Assembly (NCBI RefSeq): GCF_009754945.1
Contig: NZ_WPIN01000004.1
Coordinates: 496,001 to 560,000 of the forward strand
Reading direction: 5' to 3'
DNA from: Spirosoma arboris
GTDB lineage: Bacteria; Bacteroidota; Bacteroidia; Cytophagales; Spirosomataceae
Length of the DNA stretch: 64,000 bases
Each line of letters opens with the position of its first letter. Position 1 is the first letter of the stretch. The position numbers were made by a program, and so were the translations under genes. This document shows, piece after piece, positions 43,532 through 53,640 of this stretch. The notes under the pieces were generated by a model. It had not been told where the DNA came from, made no database searches, and worked only from the letters and a program-made list of their open reading frames with translations.

Positions 43532-44341
43532 TCAATGGTCTCTATTTTTATAATACCGTTGAATACTTTCAGTTAGTACCTGATATACCTCGGATACGTG
43601 CGGTTGATTGCTAAGATAAGCTAAATGAGCATCGATTGTCGTCAAATCTCCCCGTCGGGCTGGACCAGTTTGCACGTCGGCGGGATTATGCGCAGCTAAC
43701 CCCTTGCGAAAGGTTTCTGCAATGATTGGTCTGAGTAAATCAAACTCCAGACCCTCCTGTGTGGTCAGGTCATGGGCGAGAGCGAGCAAATGATTCGTGA
43801 AATTGCAGGCCAATACACCGCCAATATGCAGTGTTCGGCGTTCGCTGGACGTTATTAAATAGACAATATCACTAATGTCCTGACCCAACTGAACCAATGC
43901 CTCTTCCGTACCAGGATCGGAGGCTTCTATACAGAGGGGGATTTCTTCAAAGGCCAAAAATGATTGACCTTTGGTAAAGGTTTGTAACGGATAAAAAACA
44001 CCCGTCTGAACAGGAACGTCACTGTAAATAGCCATCCAATGCGCTAACGATTGTAACGATTGCCCGCCTGACGTATGCACAATCATAGCATTTTCGGGCA
44101 ATACCAATCGCGAGCAGACATCTTCGAGCGCTTGGTCAGAGACAGCCAGCACAAACAAATGGGATGGACTATCCGCAAAATTTAATTCAGAATGGGTGCG
44201 GGCGTCATACAGATTACTGACTAACTGGCGAGAATGCTGAAGCTGACGGCTATACACCTCATTGATATGATGCCCTGCATTCTCAAGAGCTGGTGCGAGA
44301 TGCCAGGCAAGGTTACCGGCGCCGATAAACGAAATTTCCAT
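43532..44341 (-). CDS. Rossmann-fold DUF2520 protein
   Basis: A protein of about 269 residues. MEISFIGAGNLAWHLAPALE is an NAD(P)-binding Rossmann start like that of pyrroline-5-carboxylate reductase, and the second half is the all-helical DUF2520 domain (RRTLHIGGVLACNFTNHLLAL, RPIIAETFRKGLAAHNPADVQTGPA). The family is widespread and without a firm assigned reaction; a dehydrogenase is likely. Start taken at ATG 44341; a TTG at 44347 is possible. It is divergent from sprA across a 346-nt gap. Confidence 0.85.
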   Translation of the reverse strand: MEISFIGAGNLAWHLAPALENAGHHINEVYSRQLQHSRQLVSNLYDARTHSELNFADSPSHLFVLAVSDQALEDVCSRLVLPENAMIVHTSGGQSLQSLAHWMAIYSDVPVQTGVFYPLQTFTKGQSFLAFEEIPLCIEASDPGTEEALVQLGQDISDIVYLITSSERRTLHIGGVLACNFTNHLLALAHDLTTQEGLEFDLLRPIIAETFRKGLAAHNPADVQTGPARRGDLTTIDAHLAYLSNQPHVSEVYQVLTESIQRYYKNRDH

Positions 44342-44347
44342 AGTCAA

Positions 44348-44693
44348 GTATAGAACATTTTACTCGGATCATTAACCACAAAGTGATTAAGCGAGTAGAA
44401 AGTGCTTTCGCGAATAATAAACATCTTGAACTCGCAGACACCCTAAAAATATGGCTCGGTAATTGTAGACCGGCTTTAAATAAGATCACTTAAGTCCTCA
44501 TTTACAGGAAAATGAAACGTAATTTACTCGCATGAAGGCAGATTAATGTGTAATTTTATCCCCCGGTTAGGCTAAAACGAAAGCAAACAGCCAGTTAAAA
44601 AATCTATTGCTCTATTAGACGAATGGCCTAATTTTGGCCGTTTGATAGAAGAACGTATCCTCGCTATTCATACTGAACCCGAAAGTACCCCCG
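44348..44693. other. Intergenic region upstream of sprA
   Basis: This 346-nt AT-rich stretch separates the divergent DUF2520 and sprA genes. Apart from the sprA promoter candidate at 44607-44636 I see no gene, RNA or long palindrome in it. Confidence 0.6.
44629..44636 (+). promoter_or_regulatory. Candidate -7 box TAATTTTG for sprA
   Basis: TAATTTTG fits TAnnTTTG. TTG at 44607-44609 lies 19 nt upstream, in the right place for a -33 box. The start codon at 44694 is 57 nt downstream. Confidence 0.6.
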
Positions 44694-47600
44694 ATGGTGA
44701 ACCACTACTTTGTTCACAGTTCTGTTGTCAGTCACTTCATTCTTGCTAGTAGCAGACTCCTGTTTATTCCGAACGGGTGGCTGATATTGGGATGCTGGCT
44801 GCTGTTAGGGCTGGGTATAAGCTATAGCCAGGATCAGCCAACCCCTGCACGACGAGGAGCGGCCGGACGGCGTCAACAGGCTGCGGCCGATTCGGCGCGT
44901 GCTAACGCACGTCGACGGGCCGTTATGCGAGCAGATTCTGCCAAGCAGGCTCTTCAGGAGCGCACGGATAGCATTCGGGCGGCACGTAGCGCCAACCGAC
45001 GGCCAACTATAAACTGGCCTGACCGACGGGCTACCCGTTTCTCCGATCGACCGTCTAAATCTCCGTTTATCTTACGTGACCCTAAAGGCGTTTCAACCGA
45101 TTTTCGGCTTGATCCTGAAGGGCGCATTGGCGTTACCGAGCGGGTTCGGACAGGCGTATCGTTGTCTGGCCCTCCCACGCCTAACTCAGTACAAGGGCAA
45201 ACGAACTCGACCATACCCGCTACGTCGGGTACAGGTACGCCCGGCCAGTCAGCAACCAGCCCGATACTGCCACCATCGCAGTTTGGCCTGCCTTATCGAC
45301 CAGCAGAAACGATTCCCTTTTCGACCTATAACCAACTTCAAAACCAACGGGTTGAGCAAAGTATCTGGAGTGAGTATGGAGCTAAGCGTGATGGTCAGAG
45401 TGCGTTGAGTGGAAGAGGGTTAATTCCAAAACTAGAATTACCGCCTGTTATTGACCGGCTTTTTGGCGGTAGTCAGGTTGATTTTAAGCCAAACGGTTTT
45501 GTGACACTTGATTTCGGTTATCTCTATCAATTCAACGATAACCCAGCTTATCCTGTTCGGCAACGTCGCAGTGGTAACTTTCTCTTCAATGAACAAATCA
45601 GCATTAACTTCAATGGTAAAATCGGTGAGAAGCTAGGTGTACTGGCCAATTTCGATACCAAGGCTAGTTTCAACTTCGAGAATGCACTGAAACTCAATTA
45701 CAAACCGGGAGGTGGTTTACCCGCTTTCGGTACGGGACAGGGCCTGCCAGGGCTACCCAAGGCACCCACATTGCCAGGTGCTCCAACATTGCCGGGAATG
45801 ACTACGCCGGGTACACCAGGATTTACTCCCCAGAACGAAAGTATTTTACAGGGACTCGAAGTTGGTAATATTAGTTGGGCGGTTAACAGTCAGTTGATTC
45901 CAGGGGTGCAAAACCTATTTGGGGTTAAAACCCAGTTGCGTTTTGGCCGGCTGAATGCCACATTAGTGGCTTCGCAACAACGATCACGTAAAAGTGAAAT
46001 TGTACTGCGAGGTGGTACGTCGAACCGTCCGTTTGAAATCCGTGCTGATGGTTACGACGAAAACCAACACTTCTTCCTGTCGCAGTTTTTCCGGGCTAAC
46101 TACGAAGCCTCGTTAAAAACGATGCCGCAGGTGACCTCAGGAATTAACGTAACCCGGATTGAAGTGTATGTGACGAACCGCACGAACACAACTGAGTCAT
46201 TGCGAAACATTGCTGGCTTCCAGGATTTGGGCGAAGGCAATCCCTATAGTCAGACGAATCCGAATCTATCTCCATTTTCGCGTAATAACCTGACTCCTTC
46301 CGCCAACACAGCCAACGGCCTCTTTAATAAGTTAACCGCGAATACCAATAGCGCATTTCGGCAGGTAGATCAGACAAACGATCAGCTGACAACCGCCTTT
46401 CAATTGACCAAGGGTATAGATTTTGACCTCCTCCGTGGAGCCAAACGGCTTACCGACCGTGAATATAGGCTTCAGGCCGACCTGGGCTACATCTCGCTCG
46501 TAACTCCGCTTCGTAATGATGAAATTCTGGCTGTTGCTTACGAGTATACCTACCAGGGCCGACGCTATAAAGTTGGGGAATTGACCGAAGATTATCAGTC
46601 CCGTAAAGGTGATGAAGTACTGGTGTTAAAGCTATTGAAGTCGGCTACACTGCGTAACAATCTTCAGTTACCTATGTGGAACCTGATGATGAAGAACATC
46701 TACGGGCTTAGCACCTCTCAAATCACCCGTCAGGGTTTTCAATTACGAATTATTTATAAAGACGATCTGACAGGTATTGATAACCCCAACCTACAGGAAG
46801 GACGACGGACGCAGAATCGTCCATTGGTGCAACTGTTTGGTATGGATCGACTTAATCAGCAACTGGATGCCCAGCCTGACGGTAACTTCGATTACGTCGA
46901 GAGTTATACAATTGATAGTCGATATGGGAAAATAATTTTCCCGGTTCTGGAACCCTTTGGAGCTTATCTGGAAAAACAGTTCGATGCTGATGAAGACAAT
47001 CTAAAGGCAAAATATGTCTTTAATGAGCTTTATAGGGGTACCAAGACCGATGCTGCCCAGATTGCCGCCAAAGATAAATTTTTCCTGAAGGGATCATTCC
47101 AGTCAGGTAACGGGGCTGAGGTGCAACTACCCTATGGTGTTAATGAACAGTCGGTTACTGTAACGGCAGGTGGTGTGCCGCTTGTGGCCGGAACGGACTA
47201 TGTGCTCGAAGCCCAGATTGGTAAGCTACGGATTATTAACGAAAGCGTGACGAATTCGGGCCGCGAGATTCGGATCAGCTACGAACAGCCCGATTTGTTT
47301 CAGAATCAGATCCGTACGCTGATCGGTACGCACCTGGATTATACGGTCAATAAGGATGTTAGCATAGGTTTGACCGCTATGCATATGAAAGAAACTCCGG
47401 CCGGCTTTTTGACCCGTGTGGCACTTGGTAATGAACCCGTTAATAACACGATTTTAGGTATCAACGCCAATATCCGTAAAGATGCACCTGGTCTGACTCG
47501 TCTGCTGGATGCCCTGCCTGGCGTACAAACCAAAGAATTGTCGACTATTCAGTTTAATGGCGAGGTCGCGCAACTTTTTCCGGGTACAAATCAGAAAGCC

Positions 47601-50600
47601 AAGAATGAAAGCTATCTGGATGATTTTGAAGCAGCTCGTACTATTTTCGATCTGACCCGGCAACCTACGCGCTGGCGACTTGGGGCCACCCCTCAGCAGT
47701 TTCCGCAGGGGTCATTTGCTGATCCACTGCCGTATGCTTACAACCGCGCCCGAATTTCAGTTTATACAGTTGACCCCAGTATTTTTGGGTCAACGGGTTT
47801 GCTTGGTGTGTCGTCGAACATTGATGTTGAAGATGCCAACAAACACATGTATGAACGCCCTTTCCTACCACAGGAACTGTTTCCGGGTCGGTCGGCAAGG
47901 CCAGTACAGCTACCCGAAAATATTCTGGACGTAGCGTATTTCCCAGCAGAACGAGGTATGTATAACTACAACCCGAATCTGGACGCGAACGGTCAACTTC
48001 CCAATCCTACACAAAACTTTGGCGCCGTTACCCGAGCTATTGCCTCGGATATTGATTTCGACAATGCCAACATAGAGAATATCACATTCTGGCTCATGGA
48101 CCCCTTTGTAAAGGGAGATGCCGGTGACATTCGATATGGCCCCAACCCCAATCAGACGTTAAAAGGCGGTAGTCGTAGGGGAGGAGGAAAACTGGTCTTT
48201 AACCTTGGCGATGTGTCGGAAGATGTTATTAAGGATAGCCGCTATGAGTTTGAGAATGGATTTCCGCTCGATTCAGCCGTGAGTGTGCGTAACCCTGGTA
48301 CCGAAGCAACGGCCTGGGGGCAGGCGCCAACCCGGCAATTTGTGACGAATGCTTTTCAGACCGGTTCACGTGCACAGCAGGATATTGGTTTGGATGGTTT
48401 AAGTAGCCAGCCAACTATTCCGAGTGGAGTTATCGCTGAAAAGGATTTTTTCAAAAACTACCTGACCGCCGTTCGAACGAAAGTTACTGACCCAACGGCC
48501 TTAGCCGATATTGAGCAAGACCCTTCTGGCGATGACTTTAAATTCTACCTGGGTGATGATGCCGATCAGCAGAAATATATTGTCGCCAGGTACAAGAAGT
48601 TTATGGGTATGGAAAACAATTCGCCCGAAAACACCAGTGCCAATCAATACCTGACTCCCGCATCGACTACGTTGCCCGATATTGAAGACCTCAATATTGA
48701 CAATACAATTAATGACAATGAAGCTTACTATGAATATGAAATAGACTTGCAGCCTGATAAACTGGAAGTTGGTCAGAGTAAATACATTGTCGATAAGGTA
48801 TCGGTCAACACGCCAGGTGGGGTTGTCAACTGGTATCAGTTCCGGATTCCGGTGCGGGAGCCTTTACGGAAAGTGGGTAGTATCAACGGGTATAAATCCA
48901 TTCGTTTTATGCGGATGTACCTGACTAACTTTGCTGATCCAGTTGTGCTTCGATTTGCCGAATTGCAGATGGAAGCTAACCAGTATCGCAAATATACCGG
49001 CGACCTAACCCAGCACGGCTTGCAGGAAGTGCCAGAGCCTTACGATGCGAACTTTACTGTCTCAACGGTAAATATTGAAGAAAACAGTAGCACACAAACC
49101 ACCACCCAGGGTGGCGATAAGTATCAGTACACAGTACCCCCAGGCTACATTCGGGATCGTGATTATACGCAACCCAATATTGTTGAATTGAACGAGCAGT
49201 CAATGCGCCTAAGCGTAACGGGTCTGCGTGATGGTGATTCGCGGGGGGCGTTCAAAAACACGAATTACAATCTGTTATTTCGGGAGCGGCTCAAAATGTT
49301 TGTGCACATGCACAATAATGACGATGAAAGTGGGCAGGTGTCAGCTTTCGTACGGTTAGGTACCGATTATACCGATAACTATTACGAAATTGAAATTCCC
49401 CGACTAATAGCTACGCCCGCTGGTAATCAAGTCGCCGAGGTAGTTTGGCCTACTGCTAATGCGTTGGACTTAGCTCTTGATGAACTTATCAACCTCAAAG
49501 CAAACCGTAACCGGGAGTTTGGGCGAAAAACATCATTACCATTTACCCAGACGTCTGCTGATGGGCATTATCTGTTAACAGTGGTAGGTAATCCTGATCT
49601 AAGTTCTGTCCAGTCAGTTATGATTGGGATGCGTAATCCTAAAATTCTTGGCGATGGCGAACGACCTAAATCCTTCACTATTTGGGTCGATGAGTTGCGG
49701 GCCAACGGCTATGACCAGCATGCAGGGATGGCCGCTGTTGGTGCATTGAACATGAAACTAGCGGACCTGGGCACACTCACTGCATCGGGCCGGATTACGA
49801 CTTTTGGCTTCGGAGGGGTACAGACGCGCATTGGTGAACGAGCCCTCGAAACAACCACCGAGTTTGGGGTGTCGTCGGCGCTGGCTATCGATAAATTCCT
49901 GCCTGCTACATGGGGACTGAAAATTCCGCTCTATGTCAACTATGACCATCGCAATGTCGATCCTCATTTTGACCCGCTAGACCCCGACACTCCGCTGGAA
50001 ACCTCACTGTCAACAAAATCATCGGAAGCTGAACGGGAGAGCTACCGTCAGTTGGTGCAGGATAATACGACGCGCCGGGGGTATAATTTCTCGAATGTCA
50101 GGAAGGTGAAAACCAATCCGAATGCCAAATCGCACTTCTGGGATTTCGAAAATTTTGCCTTTACCTATGCGTTCAACGATATGAAACGCACGAACATTCT
50201 GACGCAGGAATACCTGCAACGGCAGAATCGGGGGGGCATTGCGTATACGTATAGCGCTCAACCAAAACCGTTTGAACCGTTCCGAAATGTGGCTTCATTT
50301 GAGGCTCCGTATCTGCGCTGGCTTAAAGATTTCAACCTGACGTTGTTGCCGTCGCTGGTCTCGATTCGCACCGATATGGACCGGAGTTACATCAAAACGC
50401 AACTTCGCTCATCAGATCTGACAACCGACGGCATTCTGCCCCAATTCGAGAAATATTTCCTGTTTAATCGCTATTACGATCTGACCTGGAACCTGACACG
50501 CAGCTTGGTACTAACTTATCATGCACAGGCTAACGCCATTATCGACGAACCGGCAGGCGACATTAATACCCAGGCTAAACGCGACTCAATTATCAATAGT

Positions 50601-52313
50601 ATCAAGCATCTGGGCCGGATGAAAAATTTCGTGCAGGATATCAAGGCTACCTATAGACTACCCTTAGATAAAATACCGCTGCTCGACTGGATTGCGGCTG
50701 ATGCCAGTTACGGTGTCGGTTACCAGTTCCAGGCTAATTCGTATGGTATTGTCGATTCACTCGGCGTTCCATTTGGCAATATTCTCCGCAACAACCGCGA
50801 ACGAGGCATTACAGGCCGGGTTGATTTAATCAGACTGTATAATAAAATCCGCTACCTGCGATTTGCCAATACACCCGCCCCAGTCCGGAAAAACTTCGCT
50901 CGTAACCCCGGTGATATGGAGGATATTGAGCGAGGAGATAGTAAAATCCTTAAAAACTTTACACGGGCTTTGTTGACCGTGCGGGGCATTAACTTCTCCT
51001 ATAATTTGCAGGAGTCGACAATTCTTCCCGGTTTCCTGCCAACACCAAAGTTTTTTGGATTAAGTGCCGAAAACGCGCCAGGTTTAGGTTTTGTACTAGG
51101 CAGTCAGGATCATAATATTGCCTACAAGGCTGCTCAGAAAGGCTGGTTGTCGCCTAGTACAGTACAGAATACGGCTTTTCAGCAGAACATTACGAAGAAA
51201 TTTACAGCCAGTACGACCCTGGAGCCGTTTAAAGATTTCCGGATGCAGATAAACTGGCGACTCGATCGAACGGATGCGTATCAGGAATACTACCGGCCTG
51301 GTTCGCAGGGTGGAGCGTTTGAAACTCAGACGCCTGTGCGCAGTGGGCAATTCAGTATGTCGTTCTGGTCGTTCCGAACAGCGTTTAAGGGGCTTCGCTC
51401 AGATAATACCTCTGTTCTGTTCGATAGTCTTGAAAGCTACCGAAACTATTTTAGCCAGAAACTTAATGCAGCCGCTAAAGAAGGAAATCGGGCAGGGACG
51501 TATGATTTAAATGCGCAAGACGTACTAATTCCTTCGTTTTTTGCTGCGTATAGCGGTCAGAAAAAAGAAAAGGCGAAATTCTCGCCTTTCTACAATTTTC
51601 CACTACCGAACTGGCAGATTACCTATAATGGTATTTCTGGGTTAGGTATTATTCGGAAAATGTTCACCTCATTTACGATAAACCATAGCTACTCCTCGAC
51701 CTACAGTGTCGGCAACTTCATTTCGAATTTAGATTATGGAGCGGCTTATGTAAATCTGGCGGTGCAGGATTTTGGGGTTGGAACAATTACTAACCAGTTG
51801 AATCAGTTTGTGCCTATTGTGGCAATGAGTACCATCACGATGTCGGAGAAATTTGCGCCGGTGATTGGTGTTCAGTTTCAGACGAAGAATCGTATTAGCG
51901 GACAATTAGCTTTCAACCAGAGCCGCGACGTAGCGCTAAGTCTATCGAACGCTCAGGTTGCCGAACTAAGCAATAAAGATATAACAGCGTCTATGGGCTT
52001 TACGCGGCAGAATTTCCGGATTCCGTTCCGAATCAATGGCGCTTACAAGAAGCTGAAAAACGACCTGACTTTCTCCTGTGCCCTGACCTTCCGCGATACG
52101 CGAACGATTCAACGGAAATTAGATGCAGAACAGATTGTTACTGCGGGTAACGTAAATTTCCAGTTGCGCCCACAGATCAGCTATATCGTTAGTAAGCGTT
52201 TGAATTTCAACCTTTATTTCGATCGTACGTTTAACGATCCTCTCGTTTCGAATTCGTTTAAGCGGGCTACTACCGCTGGTGGTGTGCAGGTGAAATTTAA
52301 CTTGGCTGAATAG
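44694..52313 (+). CDS. sprA: SprA, outer membrane translocon of the type IX secretion system
   Basis: A 2539-residue protein, the size of SprA/Sov. SprA is the huge beta-barrel pore through which type IX cargo leaves; mutants in gliding species lose motility. A signal peptide lies about residues 28-46 (hydrophobic WLILGCWLLLGLGISYS). Then comes an Arg/Ala/Gln-rich linker (50-110), and the remainder is a beta-strand-rich barrel with typical SprA blocks such as GFVTLDFGYLYQFNDNPAYP and QEYLQRQNRGGIAYTYS, and repeats of KYV/NW aromatic strands. A Pro/Gly-rich stretch around residues 350-385 (PGAPTLPGMTTPGTPGF) is loosely repeated. The ATG at 44694 is directly followed by an alternative GTG at 44697. 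Confidence 0.93.
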   Translation: MVNHYFVHSSVVSHFILASSRLLFIPNGWLILGCWLLLGLGISYSQDQPTPARRGAAGRRQQAAADSARANARRRAVMRADSAKQALQERTDSIRAARSANRRPTINWPDRRATRFSDRPSKSPFILRDPKGVSTDFRLDPEGRIGVTERVRTGVSLSGPPTPNSVQGQTNSTIPATSGTGTPGQSATSPILPPSQFGLPYRPAETIPFSTYNQLQNQRVEQSIWSEYGAKRDGQSALSGRGLIPKLELPPVIDRLFGGSQVDFKPNGFVTLDFGYLYQFNDNPAYPVRQRRSGNFLFNEQISINFNGKIGEKLGVLANFDTKASFNFENALKLNYKPGGGLPAFGTGQGLPGLPKAPTLPGAPTLPGMTTPGTPGFTPQNESILQGLEVGNISWAVNSQLIPGVQNLFGVKTQLRFGRLNATLVASQQRSRKSEIVLRGGTSNRPFEIRADGYDENQHFFLSQFFRANYEASLKTMPQVTSGINVTRIEVYVTNRTNTTESLRNIAGFQDLGEGNPYSQTNPNLSPFSRNNLTPSANTANGLFNKLTANTNSAFRQVDQTNDQLTTAFQLTKGIDFDLLRGAKRLTDREYRLQADLGYISLVTPLRNDEILAVAYEYTYQGRRYKVGELTEDYQSRKGDEVLVLKLLKSATLRNNLQLPMWNLMMKNIYGLSTSQITRQGFQLRIIYKDDLTGIDNPNLQEGRRTQNRPLVQLFGMDRLNQQLDAQPDGNFDYVESYTIDSRYGKIIFPVLEPFGAYLEKQFDADEDNLKAKYVFNELYRGTKTDAAQIAAKDKFFLKGSFQSGNGAEVQLPYGVNEQSVTVTAGGVPLVAGTDYVLEAQIGKLRIINESVTNSGREIRISYEQPDLFQNQIRTLIGTHLDYTVNKDVSIGLTAMHMKETPAGFLTRVALGNEPVNNTILGINANIRKDAPGLTRLLDALPGVQTKELSTIQFNGEVAQLFPGTNQKAKNESYLDDFEAARTIFDLTRQPTRWRLGATPQQFPQGSFADPLPYAYNRARISVYTVDPSIFGSTGLLGVSSNIDVEDANKHMYERPFLPQELFPGRSARPVQLPENILDVAYFPAERGMYNYNPNLDANGQLPNPTQNFGAVTRAIASDIDFDNANIENITFWLMDPFVKGDAGDIRYGPNPNQTLKGGSRRGGGKLVFNLGDVSEDVIKDSRYEFENGFPLDSAVSVRNPGTEATAWGQAPTRQFVTNAFQTGSRAQQDIGLDGLSSQPTIPSGVIAEKDFFKNYLTAVRTKVTDPTALADIEQDPSGDDFKFYLGDDADQQKYIVARYKKFMGMENNSPENTSANQYLTPASTTLPDIEDLNIDNTINDNEAYYEYEIDLQPDKLEVGQSKYIVDKVSVNTPGGVVNWYQFRIPVREPLRKVGSINGYKSIRFMRMYLTNFADPVVLRFAELQMEANQYRKYTGDLTQHGLQEVPEPYDANFTVSTVNIEENSSTQTTTQGGDKYQYTVPPGYIRDRDYTQPNIVELNEQSMRLSVTGLRDGDSRGAFKNTNYNLLFRERLKMFVHMHNNDDESGQVSAFVRLGTDYTDNYYEIEIPRLIATPAGNQVAEVVWPTANALDLALDELINLKANRNREFGRKTSLPFTQTSADGHYLLTVVGNPDLSSVQSVMIGMRNPKILGDGERPKSFTIWVDELRANGYDQHAGMAAVGALNMKLADLGTLTASGRITTFGFGGVQTRIGERALETTTEFGVSSALAIDKFLPATWGLKIPLYVNYDHRNVDPHFDPLDPDTPLETSLSTKSSEAERESYRQLVQDNTTRRGYNFSNVRKVKTNPNAKSHFWDFENFAFTYAFNDMKRTNILTQEYLQRQNRGGIAYTYSAQPKPFEPFRNVASFEAPYLRWLKDFNLTLLPSLVSIRTDMDRSYIKTQLRSSDLTTDGILPQFEKYFLFNRYYDLTWNLTRSLVLTYHAQANAIIDEPAGDINTQAKRDSIINSIKHLGRMKNFVQDIKATYRLPLDKIPLLDWIAADASYGVGYQFQANSYGIVDSLGVPFGNILRNNRERGITGRVDLIRLYNKIRYLRFANTPAPVRKNFARNPGDMEDIERGDSKILKNFTRALLTVRGINFSYNLQESTILPGFLPTPKFFGLSAENAPGLGFVLGSQDHNIAYKAAQKGWLSPSTVQNTAFQQNITKKFTASTTLEPFKDFRMQINWRLDRTDAYQEYYRPGSQGGAFETQTPVRSGQFSMSFWSFRTAFKGLRSDNTSVLFDSLESYRNYFSQKLNAAAKEGNRAGTYDLNAQDVLIPSFFAAYSGQKKEKAKFSPFYNFPLPNWQITYNGISGLGIIRKMFTSFTINHSYSSTYSVGNFISNLDYGAAYVNLAVQDFGVGTITNQLNQFVPIVAMSTITMSEKFAPVIGVQFQTKNRISGQLAFNQSRDVALSLSNAQVAELSNKDITASMGFTRQNFRIPFRINGAYKKLKNDLTFSCALTFRDTRTIQRKLDAEQIVTAGNVNFQLRPQISYIVSKRLNFNLYFDRTFNDPLVSNSFKRATTAGGVQVKFNLAE

Positions 52314-52325
52314 AGTACCGGGAAT

Positions 52326-52670
52326 TCAATCAGGAAACAGGCCAATCTTTTTTCGTAAATACGCTCTCACCTGCTCGATTTCAGCGGCTGCTTCGTCCAT
52401 TTTCTGGAGCTGTGCTTCCAATATTGCTCGCTTTTCTAAATTGGTAAGCTTTCCGGCTCGCCAGTCTACGAATTTCTCCTGTATATCTTTGAGTGTAAAG
52501 CCCATTGCTTTGATAAACTTAATCTGTAGCAATCCCGCCACATGCGACTCATCATACTGGCGATGACCCCGTCTGCTCTGGCGATTGCTTTGCAGTAAAT
52601 TCAACTTCTCGTAAAAACGGATTGTATCGGGTGTCACACCGGTTCGGTCGGCTAGCTCGCGGATATACAT
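52326..52670 (-). CDS. MerR-family transcriptional regulator
   Basis: A 114-residue protein. The MerR-type winged HTH is at the N-terminus: IRELADRTGVTPDTIRFYEK, with the wing at GHRQYDESHV, followed by the dimerisation helix (LEKRAILEAQLQKMDEAAAE). There are no conserved cysteines for metal binding; small MerR proteins of this type respond to stress or organic compounds. It is divergent from an SDR gene across an 81-nt gap with a fitting operator, so it probably controls the SDR and itself. Confidence 0.9.
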   Translation of the reverse strand: MYIRELADRTGVTPDTIRFYEKLNLLQSNRQSRRGHRQYDESHVAGLLQIKFIKAMGFTLKDIQEKFVDWRAGKLTNLEKRAILEAQLQKMDEAAAEIEQVRAYLRKKIGLFPD

Positions 52671-52700
52671 TTTTTGAAAAAATCAGGATTGCGGGAATTC

Positions 52701-52714
52701 TGGAGTTAACTCCA
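52701..52714. promoter_or_regulatory. Candidate MerR operator palindrome
   Basis: TGGAGTTAACTCCA is a perfect 14-nt palindrome of the kind MerR proteins bind between promoter boxes. It lies in the short gap between merR (start 52670) and the divergent SDR (start 52752). Confidence 0.7.
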
Positions 52715-52751
52715 ATTTGTTCGCTATACGAATATGAAACCATTCTCAACA

Positions 52752-53561
52752 ATGACAAAGACAATTTTTATTACTGGTGCATCAAGTGGTCTTGGAAAAG
52801 CGGCTGCTATTCTGTTTGCCAGCAAGGGGTGGAACGTAATTGCTACGATGCGTAATCCCGAAAATGAAACGGAACTCACCCAAATTCCGTCAATTAAACT
52901 CTTGCCGCTGGACGTTACTAACCTCGAACAGATACAATCTACAGCTCAGCAAGTGATTGACATGGGTGAGGTAGATGTAGTATTCAATAATGCAGGATAC
53001 GGTCTGGCGGGTCCTTTAGAAGGGACAACCGATGAGCAGATTGTAAAACAGCTGGAAACAAATCTGTTAGGTGTCATTCGGGTTACGCAAGCATTTATTC
53101 CTCACTTCAGGGCGAAGAGATCAGGGTTGTTTATTAGCACAACATCAATCGGTGGTTTAGTGGCTTTTCCGTTCAATTCGGTATATCATGCTACCAAATG
53201 GGCATTGGAAGGTTGGAGTGAAAGTATGTCGTTCGAGCTATCTGGGTTTGGTATTGGTATCAAAACAGTTTCACCTGGCGGTATCACAACCGATTTTTCA
53301 GGCCGCTCAATTGTTCGCACATCCCACGAAGCCTATACGGATCAACTCAATAAAGTAATTGCTGTTTTTAGCGATCCAACTCGCCGGGCCAATTACTCAA
53401 CTGCCGAGCAAATAGCCGAAGTCGTGTATGAAGCCGCCACTGATGGAAAGAACCAACTGCGGTATGTGGCAGGTGAAGATGCTAAAGCCATGTATGCACT
53501 GCGATTACAGGTAGGCGATGAGCAGTTTAGGCAGGGTATAGATGATCGTTTTTTTGCTTAA
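52752..53561 (+). CDS. Short-chain dehydrogenase/reductase
   Basis: A protein of about 269 residues. FITGASSGLGKAAA is the TGxxxGxG cofactor loop, NNAGYG follows, and YHATKWALEGW supplies the catalytic Tyr-x3-Lys with the Ser in STTSIGG. It is a classical SDR of the ketoreductase type. Start at ATG 52752 fits the family; the ATG at 52734 adds six residues. It is likely controlled by the divergent MerR. The AKR gene follows after 79 nt and may share the response to a carbonyl or xenobiotic stress, which is inference. Confidence 0.9.
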   Translation: MTKTIFITGASSGLGKAAAILFASKGWNVIATMRNPENETELTQIPSIKLLPLDVTNLEQIQSTAQQVIDMGEVDVVFNNAGYGLAGPLEGTTDEQIVKQLETNLLGVIRVTQAFIPHFRAKRSGLFISTTSIGGLVAFPFNSVYHATKWALEGWSESMSFELSGFGIGIKTVSPGGITTDFSGRSIVRTSHEAYTDQLNKVIAVFSDPTRRANYSTAEQIAEVVYEAATDGKNQLRYVAGEDAKAMYALRLQVGDEQFRQGIDDRFFA

Positions 53562-53640
53562 TGAACTGGTCGATTAGACAACCAAATCAACAATCGGTCC
53601 GTTATCCCGGTTGACTTAACAAACCCTAATAAACGAACGT

